Assembly (NCBI RefSeq): GCF_023657445.1
Contig: NZ_JAGTWY010000001.1
Span: 3,798,885-3,862,884, forward strand
DNA from: Marinobacter sediminum
GTDB lineage: Bacteria > Pseudomonadota > Gammaproteobacteria > Pseudomonadales > Oleiphilaceae
Direction of reading: 5' to 3'
Length of the DNA: 64,000 bases
Position 1 is the stretch's first letter. Each line of letters begins with the position of its first letter. Shown one piece after another: positions 53,933 through 64,000 of the stretch. The position numbers and the translations under genes were made by a program. The notes under the pieces were generated by a model, which did no database searches, was not told the DNA's origin, and worked only from the letters and a program-made list of their open reading frames with translations.

Positions 53933-55135
53933 ATGGCATCTATTGATGAGGCGTTGGCCGTAATCAAACGCGGCGTTGACGAACTGATTCCTGAAGACGA
54001 GTTGATTAGTAAATTAAAGGAGGGGCGGCCCCTCCGTATCAAGGCGGGCTTCGATCCTACGGCTCCGGATCTCCACCTTGGGCATACTGTCCTTATTAAC
54101 AAGCTTAGACAGTTCCAGGATCTTGGTCATGAGGTGATTTTCCTGATCGGTGATTTCACCGGGATGATTGGTGACCCCACAGGCAAGAGTGCCACGCGTC
54201 CGCCGTTGACTGAGCAGCAGGTTGCTGAAAACGCCGTCAGCTATAAAGAGCAGGTCTTTAAAATCCTGGACCCGGAAAAAACGCGCGTCGTATTCAATTC
54301 CGAGTGGATGAGCAAGCTGACAGCCGCAGACATGATCAAGCTGGCGGGTCAGTATACCGTTGCCCGGATGCTTGAGCGGGATGACTTTACCAAGCGGTAT
54401 CGGGCTGAGCAGGCTATTGCCATTCATGAGTTCCTCTACCCGCTGGTGCAGGGTTATGACTCAGTGGCGCTCGAAGCAGACGTTGAGCTCGGTGGTACAG
54501 ATCAGAAATTCAATCTGCTCATGGGGCGGATTCTCCAGAAGCATTACAGTCAGTCACCCCAGGTGATTCTGACGATGCCTATCCTGGAAGGTCTGGATGG
54601 CGTGCAGAAAATGTCCAAGTCCCTGGGCAATTATGTGGGTGTGAACGATGCCCCCGGAGAAATGTACACCAAGCTTCTCTCTATGCCCGACGATCTGTTA
54701 TGGCGTTATTTCGAGCTTCTCAGTCTCCGCCCCTTGGCGGAAGTGGCTGAGTTTCGCAAGGAAGTAGAGGGTGGGGCGAACCCGCAGGACTATAAGAAGC
54801 TGTTGGCGGAAGAGATAATTACCAGGTTCCACGATGAGGAGTCGGCAAAGACGGCGCACAAGTCTGCTGGCAACCGGGTTGCGCTTGGGGAGATTCCGGA
54901 TAATGTCCCGACAGTAGAGGTGCCGCTGGAAGGTCAGCCTGAAATGGTCATGGCGTCCGTCTTGCGCCTGGCAGGTTTGGTAAAGAATGGAGCGGCCGCG
55001 CGGGACGTCCTTGGTCGTGGCGCAGTGTTTGTTGACGGTCAGAAGTTTGAGGGGGATCGTGTCTTTGTTAAGGGTGATGAGTGCGTCATCCAGGCAGGTA
55101 AAAAGAAGATTGCCCGGGTTTTGATTACTGCGTGA
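53933..55135 (+). CDS. tyrS: Tyrosyl-tRNA synthetase
   Basis: TyrS charges tRNA-Tyr. The 400-residue class I enzyme has the HIGH variant [15 protein letters not shown], the tyrosine-pocket [28 protein letters not shown], the KMSKS motif ([14 protein letters not shown]) and an S4-like C-terminal RNA-binding domain (about 335-400). It belongs to the TyrZ-like group common in Pseudomonas. A TTG at 53924 is in frame; the ATG at 53933 is preferred. It immediately precedes the rrn operon. Confidence 0.97.
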   Translation: MASIDEALAVIKRGVDELIPEDELISKLKEGRPLRIKAGFDPTAPDLHLGHTVLINKLRQFQDLGHEVIFLIGDFTGMIGDPTGKSATRPPLTEQQVAENAVSYKEQVFKILDPEKTRVVFNSEWMSKLTAADMIKLAGQYTVARMLERDDFTKRYRAEQAIAIHEFLYPLVQGYDSVALEADVELGGTDQKFNLLMGRILQKHYSQSPQVILTMPILEGLDGVQKMSKSLGNYVGVNDAPGEMYTKLLSMPDDLLWRYFELLSLRPLAEVAEFRKEVEGGANPQDYKKLLAEEIITRFHDEESAKTAHKSAGNRVALGEIPDNVPTVEVPLEGQPEMVMASVLRLAGLVKNGAAARDVLGRGAVFVDGQKFEGDRVFVKGDECVIQAGKKKIARVLITA

Positions 55136-55174
55136 CCGATTTCCGGCGATTTTGAGCTTTTTCCAGAATCGCCG

Positions 55175-55202
55175 TTGACACCTCTGGGCAGGTCTGTAGA
55201 AT
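55175..55202 (+). promoter_or_regulatory. rRNA promoter 1
   Basis: TTGACA (55175-55180), 16-base spacer, TAGAAT (55197-55202), followed by a GC-rich GCGC discriminator, the type sensitive to ppGpp/DksA. First of three tandem rrn promoters. Confidence 0.85.
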
Positions 55203-55306
55203 GCGCATCTCTTCTGAGGGACAAGCCACTGACACAGCGGTTTGCCGAGGGAGTAACTGCTTGAAAGCGCTGAAGAAATTGAGTTTCAAAATTCTTCAGA
55301 AAGCGG

Positions 55307-55334
55307 TTGACAGGAAAGCGATTCGCTGTAGAAT
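55307..55334 (+). promoter_or_regulatory. rRNA promoter 2
   Basis: TTGACA (55307-55312), 16-base spacer, TAGAAT (55329-55334), then GCGCCCC. Same hexamers and spacing as promoter 1. Confidence 0.87.
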
Positions 55335-55411
55335 GCGCCCCTCGAGACAAGCAGTAAGCCGGTTCATTTTTCGGCGGTTTCCGGAGACGGAAAGCAAGGA
55401 AAAAGAAACGG

Positions 55412-55439
55412 TTGACAAGGCGGCGGTTCGATGTAGAAT
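55412..55439 (+). promoter_or_regulatory. rRNA promoter 3
   Basis: TTGACA (55412-55417), 16-base spacer, TAGAAT (55434-55439), then ACGCGG. Nearest to 16S; transcription should begin near 55446, followed by a boxA-like CGCTCTTTAAAA at 55469-55480 for antitermination. Confidence 0.87.
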
Positions 55440-55486
55440 ACGCGGCCTTGATTGAGCAACAGCTCAAACGCTCTTTAAAAAATTGA

Positions 55487-57190
<1,704 letters not shown>

Positions 57191-57235
57191 TTGATTAATA
57201 AAGAGAGCAGATGGGTCTTTCAGGCCCGTACCATT

Positions 57236-57312
<77 letters not shown>

Positions 57313-57357
57313 AAATTGCTCAACTCCTGGAGTTGAACGATTTGAGGTAGCTTAAAT

Positions 57358-57433
57358 GGGGCTATAGCTCAGCTGGGAGAGCGCCTGCCTTGCACGCAGG
57401 AGGTCGGCAGTTCGATCCTGCCTAGCTCCACCA
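57358..57433 (+). tRNA. tRNA-Ala, anticodon TGC
   Basis: A 76-nt cloverleaf with anticodon loop CTTGCAC, the G3-T70 identity pair of tRNA-Ala in the acceptor stem (GGGGCTA/TAGCTCC) and encoded CCA at 57431-57433. Second spacer tRNA, the standard Ile-Ala order. Confidence 0.98.
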
Positions 57434-57752
57434 AAATTTACTGGCTAACTTCGGTTAGCAGTGTCCAGAAACAAGCATTTCATCACGACGATAGAGTTGT
57501 TGGATGAAGTTCTTCTTTCTGATCACTGGGTCAGATTTGCTCTTTAACAAATTGGACGAGATAGAACACGATTAATGGATTCCATTATCTCCGGAATTCA
57601 TTGATCAGAGTGATAACGATTTCAAGCGTTATCCGGTGTTGTCGTTGAAGTGGTTGTTATATCACTTCAAGAGACTGTCTCGAAATAACTCGCGCATCGG
57701 GCTTGCCCGGTGAGTGGTGTTGCTTCGAAGAACAGTTGTCTTGGGGTTATAT
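57434..57752 (+). other. Spacer between tRNA-Ala and 23S with boxA and 23S processing stem
   Basis: No gene. It holds a consensus boxA antitermination element TGCTCTTTAACA at 57538-57549 and, just before 23S, the left half of the 23S processing helix; GTTATATAGTCAAGC at 57746-57760 pairs with GCTTGACTATATAAC at 60638-60652. Confidence 0.85.
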
Positions 57753-60647
<2,895 letters not shown>

Positions 60648-60736
60648 ATAACACCCAAGACAATTGCGGATAACGCAAAGCACCAACGAAATCAGCATCA
60701 CTCAGTTCCATCTCGTCCCCCAGTGATCAACCGATT

Positions 60737-60855
60737 TGTCTGACGACCATAGCGGCTTGGAACCACCTGATCCCATCCCGAACTCAGAAGTGAAACAGGC
60801 CTGCGCCGATGGTAGTGTGGCATTGCCCATGTGAGAGTAGGTCATCGTCAGACTC
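60737..60855 (+). rRNA. rrf: 5S ribosomal RNA
   Basis: About 119 nt, with CCCGAACTCAGAAGTGAAAC and the terminal stem TGTCTGACGACC pairing with the 3' GTCAGAC region. Closes the rrn operon. Confidence 0.95.
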
Positions 60856-60865
60856 TTAATACCTG

Positions 60866-60898
60866 AAAACCCCAGCTTCTTCGAAGCTGGGGTTTTTT
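60866..60898 (+). terminator. Terminator of the rrn operon
   Basis: CCCCAGCTTC (60870-60879) and GAAGCTGGGG (60883-60892) form a perfect 10-bp stem with a TTC loop followed by six T. Confidence 0.95.
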
Positions 60899-61147
60899 AT
60901 TGCCTGAAAAAAAGTGGTGAATTCCCGCCCGGTTTCCGCCTGGGTAAGCCCTGGGATGGATCTCGACGTTCAGGCCAACGCCGATGTGTTGGCGATGGGC
61001 TGTTATATTCGTGATGGTGCAAAGGTGGATGGCAACATCCGGGCGCTGCGGCGTACTACCGGGGCATGCAGGGTAAACAACTTTGTTTTTTTTGCTCTCC
61101 TGGTGTTTAATCCGGCGGTACTCATTCTGCTGGCCGGACTAACTCTA
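60899..61147 (+). other. Intergenic region upstream of birA
   Basis: The birA reading frame stays open through here to 60914, but the translated sequence has no biotin-ligase similarity and no ribosome-binding site. It probably only holds the birA promoter; no clear -35/-10 pair stands out. Confidence 0.4.
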
Positions 61148-62113
61148 ATGAAATCCAAAGCACTCATCACCTTGCTCAGTGACGGACAGGTCCATTCCGG
61201 AGAATCTCTTGCGGGACAGCTTGGTGTCAGCCGGACTGCCGTCTGGAAGCAAATTCGCCGTGCGATGGCCGATGGTTTCAAGATAGAGACCATTCGCGGC
61301 CGGGGTTATCAGCTGATTTCCCGCGTCGACCTGCTGGACTACGATGCGGTTTTGAGTCAGCTCGATCCGACGCTCCGGCCTGACTTGGCCCTGAGGGTGC
61401 TCGATGACGTGGACTCCACCAATGCCGAGGTCCTTCGCCAGATTGCGGAGGGCGGTAAGGGGCTTCCGGTAACCATTGCAGACTGCCAGACGGCAGGCCG
61501 TGGCCGCAGAGGTCGAACCTGGCGCAGTCCCCGCGGCGAAAACCTGTACCTCAGTATGGGATTGACGTTTCATGGCGGATTTGCGGTTCTTGATGGTCTC
61601 AGTCTGGCTTTGGGGGTTGCTGTCGCAAACGCCCTCGAACAGCTGGGCGCCGCAGATATTGGTTTGAAATGGCCGAACGACATCTTTCTCCCCACAGGCA
61701 AACTGGGCGGTATTCTTGTTGAATTACAAGGCGAACTACAAGAGGGTGTGGTCCAGGTAGTCGCCGGCATCGGAATTAACGTTCATATGTCAGAAGCAGA
61801 GGGCGTGGATCAGCCGTGGAGCAGTCTTGGATCTGCATACCCTGGCATTGAATGGTCCCGAAACCAGGTTGCCGGGGCAGTGATTAGTGCAGTGCTTGAT
61901 GCTGCACGACTCTTCTCCGATCGGGGCTTTCGCGATTTCCGTGGTCCCTGGCAGAAAAGGGACATCTTCAGCGGGAAGCTTGTCCAGGCAAGAGGTGGTG
62001 AAATTAACGGCACGGGTTGCGGCGTTGATGAAAACGGTAACTACCTGCTTCGTACCGAACAGGGGGTGGTTCCAGTGAGAGCTGGTGAGATCAGCCTGCG
62101 GGTTGCTTCATGA
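61148..62113 (+). CDS. birA: Bifunctional biotin-protein ligase/biotin operon repressor BirA
   Basis: BirA biotinylates the AccB subunit of acetyl-CoA carboxylase and can repress bio genes. The 321 residues have the N-terminal winged helix (SGESLAGQLGVSRTAVWKQI) that marks the bifunctional type, the biotinyl-AMP loop TAGRGRRGRTWRS, the LKWPNDIFLPTGKLGGILVE lysine region and a C-terminal SH3-like domain. The ATG at 61148 gives the family-length protein. Its stop overlaps coaX (ATGA), a frequent pairing. Confidence 0.96.
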   Translation: MKSKALITLLSDGQVHSGESLAGQLGVSRTAVWKQIRRAMADGFKIETIRGRGYQLISRVDLLDYDAVLSQLDPTLRPDLALRVLDDVDSTNAEVLRQIAEGGKGLPVTIADCQTAGRGRRGRTWRSPRGENLYLSMGLTFHGGFAVLDGLSLALGVAVANALEQLGAADIGLKWPNDIFLPTGKLGGILVELQGELQEGVVQVVAGIGINVHMSEAEGVDQPWSSLGSAYPGIEWSRNQVAGAVISAVLDAARLFSDRGFRDFRGPWQKRDIFSGKLVQARGGEINGTGCGVDENGNYLLRTEQGVVPVRAGEISLRVAS

Positions 62114-62844
62114 GATTGTTGGTTGACGCAGGAAATTCTCGTCTGAAGTGGCGCCTCGAGCAATCCGGCAAATGGATCGAAAAGGGGACCGGTGCGCTCG
62201 ATGACACCGATCCGTTGCATGGGTTGCCAGATGAAGTTGGTCAGATTACCCGGGTGGCGGTATCCACAGTTGCATCGGAAGAAAAGAGACTGCGCCTCCT
62301 GGAGTATCTTGTAGAGCGTACAGGTGCGCCTGTCAGCTTCTACTGGGCAGAGGCGGCGCGGGGCGGTTTGACCAACGCATATGCCGCCTGTGAACGGATG
62401 GGGGCGGATCGCTGGCACGCCATGTACGGGGCATGGCAGGAGCATAGGCGAGGGTTTGCTGTGGTAGATGCAGGCAGCGCTGTCACCGTTGATTATGTTG
62501 ATCCTGCCGGACAGCATCTTGGTGGCTTTATTCTCCCTGGCTTGCAGATGATGCTCCGCAGCCTCAGATCCGATGCGGCGAGAATTGGTTTCGACCCCGA
62601 TCAGGTGCTGGATACCCGTCCGGGAGTGAGCACCGGTGAGTGTGTCAATCATGGACTTGCCTGGTTGTCTGGCGCACTGGTGGCTCAAATCCACGCAGAT
62701 GCGGGAACCTACGGGCTGCCGGATATTCTGGTAACTGGTGGAGATGCCGATCGTTTGATCGGTCTCGGTCTGGCGGGTGTCCACCATCCTTCGCTTGTGC
62801 TTGAGGGGCTGCAGGCGATAGATGCGGAGGAGTGCCGGGGATGA
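62110..62844 (+). CDS. coaX: Type III pantothenate kinase CoaX
   Basis: CoaX phosphorylates pantothenate, the first step from vitamin B5 to coenzyme A, completing the pathway begun by PanB/PanC at 21-23 kb. The 244-residue ASKHA protein has LLVDAGNSRLKWRL, GADRWHAMYGAW, VVDAGSAVTVDYVD and GGFILPGLQMM. It is translationally coupled to birA on one side and to the SPOR-like protein on the other (ATGA overlaps). Confidence 0.96.
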   Translation: MRLLVDAGNSRLKWRLEQSGKWIEKGTGALDDTDPLHGLPDEVGQITRVAVSTVASEEKRLRLLEYLVERTGAPVSFYWAEAARGGLTNAYAACERMGADRWHAMYGAWQEHRRGFAVVDAGSAVTVDYVDPAGQHLGGFILPGLQMMLRSLRSDAARIGFDPDQVLDTRPGVSTGECVNHGLAWLSGALVAQIHADAGTYGLPDILVTGGDADRLIGLGLAGVHHPSLVLEGLQAIDAEECRG

Positions 62845-63512
62845 AGCGGCTTGCGCTTGTTGTGCTGATCTTGAACATTGGTGTTTGGTACCTGGCGGGA
62901 TTGCTGCAGTCTCCTTCTCAATCTGGTGTTGAAGCAAGAGGAACCCTGCCAAGGGTCGCCAGTCTCAAGAATCCCAATCCACAGGCAATGGCCAGTGATG
63001 CCCGTCCGGCAGAGGCAGGTGCTCTCTCCTGTGTCAGGGTTGGTTGGTTCGACTCCCGTGAAGCGGTCGAGGCACTGGTAAACGACCAGCCGATGGCCAC
63101 AGAGTTCGCCTTTGCCGTCCAGGAGCTGGAGCGGGAGCTCCCCTCCCTGTACTGGGTGATCATCCCTCCGCAGCCACCTGAGGTTGCGAGCAGGCAGTTC
63201 CGGGATATCCAGCGCCAGGGCATTGACTCCTACCTGGTTACCGAGGGCGAGAACCGGAATGCAATCTCCCTGGGCCTGTTCGAGTCCCGCGAAGCTGCAA
63301 TATCCGTGCTTGAAGAAAAAAAAGGCCAGAATCTTAATGTGGTACTGGCCAACTTCCCCCGAAATCAGATAAGCTACGCGCTCGCTTTTGAGGCTGAACC
63401 GGAACTTGCGAAAGAGATGGTTCAGGCGGTGGAAATGGACTACGGCAAGAATTTCGATTTCGTCGAAATCAACGCTTGTAAGGGTGTTGCAACACCAGAA
63501 AAAAGTCCGTAG
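62841..63512 (+). CDS. SPOR-like membrane-anchored protein
   Basis: A 223-residue protein with an N-terminal membrane helix (about residues 4-21, LALVVLILNIGVWYLAGL) and a periplasmic domain with two SPOR-like stretches (CVRVGWFDSREAVEALV and SYLVTEGENRNAISLGLFES). SPOR domains bind denuded glycan at division sites; this divergent copy is often found after coaX in Pseudomonas and relatives, and its role is unknown. The ATG at 62841 overlaps the coaX stop; a GTG at 62832 is less likely. The promoter of the following tRNA cluster lies in its last codons. Confidence 0.82.
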   Translation: MKRLALVVLILNIGVWYLAGLLQSPSQSGVEARGTLPRVASLKNPNPQAMASDARPAEAGALSCVRVGWFDSREAVEALVNDQPMATEFAFAVQELERELPSLYWVIIPPQPPEVASRQFRDIQRQGIDSYLVTEGENRNAISLGLFESREAAISVLEEKKGQNLNVVLANFPRNQISYALAFEAEPELAKEMVQAVEMDYGKNFDFVEINACKGVATPEKSP

Positions 63513-63515
63513 TAT
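63487..63515 (+). promoter_or_regulatory. Promoter of the tRNA-tufB operon
   Basis: TTGCAA (63487-63492), 17-base spacer, TAGTAT (63510-63515), then a GC-rich ACCGCCC discriminator. It sits at the 3' end of the SPOR-like gene, 29 bases before tRNA-Thr. Confidence 0.7.
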
Positions 63516-63543
63516 ACCGCCCTCGCTGACGAGGCGAATGTGA

Positions 63544-63619
63544 GCTGGCGTAGCTCAGTTGGTAGAGCAGCTGACTTGTAATCAGCAGGTCGGGGGTTCG
63601 ATTCCGTCCGCCAGCTCCA
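63544..63619 (+). tRNA. tRNA-Thr, anticodon TGT
   Basis: A 76-nt cloverleaf with anticodon loop CTTGTAA, acceptor GCTGGCG/CGCCAGC and encoded CCA at 63617-63619. First of the tRNA cluster upstream of tufB. Confidence 0.97.
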
Positions 63620-63658
63620 CTTTTTGTAGTAGCAAATCCGCGGAAGCGGGTTTGACTC

Positions 63659-63742
63659 GGAGGGGTTCCCGAGTGGCCAAAGGGATCAGACTGTAAATCT
63701 GACGCGAAAGCTTCGCAGGTTCGAATCCTGCCCCCTCCACCA
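63659..63742 (+). tRNA. tRNA-Tyr, anticodon GTA
   Basis: An 84-nt class II tRNA with a long variable arm (CGCGAAAGCTTCG), anticodon loop CTGTAAA, acceptor GGAGGGG/CCCCTCC and encoded CCA at 63740-63742. Confidence 0.97.
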
Positions 63743-63751
63743 CTTATTGCC

Positions 63752-63826
<75 letters not shown>

Positions 63827-63840
63827 ATTTGATTTGAAAT

Positions 63841-63916
63841 GCTCATGTAGCTCAGTTGGTAGAGCACACCCTTGGTAAGGGTGAGGTCGGCGGTTCAAAT
63901 CCGCCCATGAGCTCCA
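63841..63916 (+). tRNA. tRNA-Thr, anticodon GGT
   Basis: A 76-nt cloverleaf with anticodon loop TTGGTAA, acceptor GCTCATG/CATGAGC and encoded CCA at 63914-63916. It is the last tRNA before tufB, as in the E. coli thrU-tyrU-glyT-thrT-tufB operon. Confidence 0.97.
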
Positions 63917-63967
63917 TCATTAATCCGGTCAACGTGACGATCGAGGTTGATTAGGGGGACTGGTCGA

Positions 63968-64000
63968 ATGTCTAAAGAAAAGTTTGATCGCAGTAAGCCA
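63968..64000 (+). CDS. tufB: Elongation factor Tu, first 11 codons only
   Basis: The ATG at 63968 opens MSKEKFDRSKP, the EF-Tu N terminus, and runs off the window end. AGGGGGA lies 13 bases upstream. Its place after the four tRNAs identifies it as the tufB copy. Confidence 0.93.
   Translation, partial: MSKEKFDRSKP

Noticed and set aside
60914..61147. 78-codon N-terminal extension of BirA
   Set aside because: The extension precedes the normal BirA start (ATG 61148), has no homology signal and would overlap the promoter region after the rrn terminator.

Overview
The window is a contiguous chromosomal stretch from a gammaproteobacterium that looks like Marinobacter or a close relative. The basis is the 16S gene, the strongly Pseudomonas-like gene orders (oxyR-recG; dksA-gluQ-cbrX-cbrA-cbrB-sRNA-pcnB-folK-panB-panC-pgi; ponB with an LpoP-like lipoprotein; anmK/M23 peptidase divergent from tyrS; birA-coaX ahead of a tRNA-tufB cluster), and the protein sequences themselves. 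The genus is inferred from memory of these families, not from a search. Nearly all of it is housekeeping DNA. I see no phage, insertion sequence, transposase, CRISPR array or plasmid function.

Layout. 1-6.5 kb: spoT (cut at the window edge), ridA, an atypical SDR, then the peroxide sensor oxyR with recG. 6.6-12.3 kb: a YbaK-HDOD protein, then a looser accessory block on the minus strand with a molybdopterin oxidoreductase, a DUF2489 protein and an orphan PEP-CTERM protein. 12.5-16.7 kb: tRNA-Ile2 and the macromolecular-synthesis operon rpsU-dnaG-rpoD. 17-19.6 kb: tsaD, plsY, folB and a divergent folK-like gene. 19.6-31.7 kb: a long minus-strand run, dksA, gluQ, cbrX, cbrA, cbrB, a predicted CrcZ-like sRNA, pcnB, folK, panB, panC, pgi. 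31.9-37.6 kb: sfsA, a lone Rieske protein, an APH/AAA kinase-like protein, PBP1b and its probable lipoprotein activator. 37.7-42.9 kb: a DUF4382 lipoprotein, an ECF sigma/anti-sigma operon ending in a TPR-plus-barrel outer-membrane protein, and a family I.1 lipase without its foldase. 43.3-48.2 kb: the clcA-hemJ-thiD-thiE-hemL run. 48.4-55.1 kb: argC, a DUF6776 membrane protein with a bactofilin, erpA, anmK, an M23 endopeptidase and tyrS. 55.1-60.9 kb: a complete rrn operon with three tandem promoters. 60.9-64 kb: birA, coaX, a SPOR-like protein, four tRNAs and the start of tufB.

The strongest non-obvious feature is between cbrB and pcnB. The 656-base gap carries, on the minus strand, four TGTTAC direct repeats and one inverted copy, a -24/-12 sigma-54 promoter, a roughly 380-nt stretch with five A-rich AAC/AAG-type motifs, and a rho-independent terminator just before pcnB. 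This is the architecture of the Pseudomonas CbrAB-CrcZ carbon catabolite control module, here in a non-Pseudomonas genome. Second-tier observations are a 58-codon cbrX gene overlapping cbrA, a thiD gene whose ribosome-binding site points at an AUC start codon, and the four-gene ECF sigma operon with an outer-membrane barrel product.
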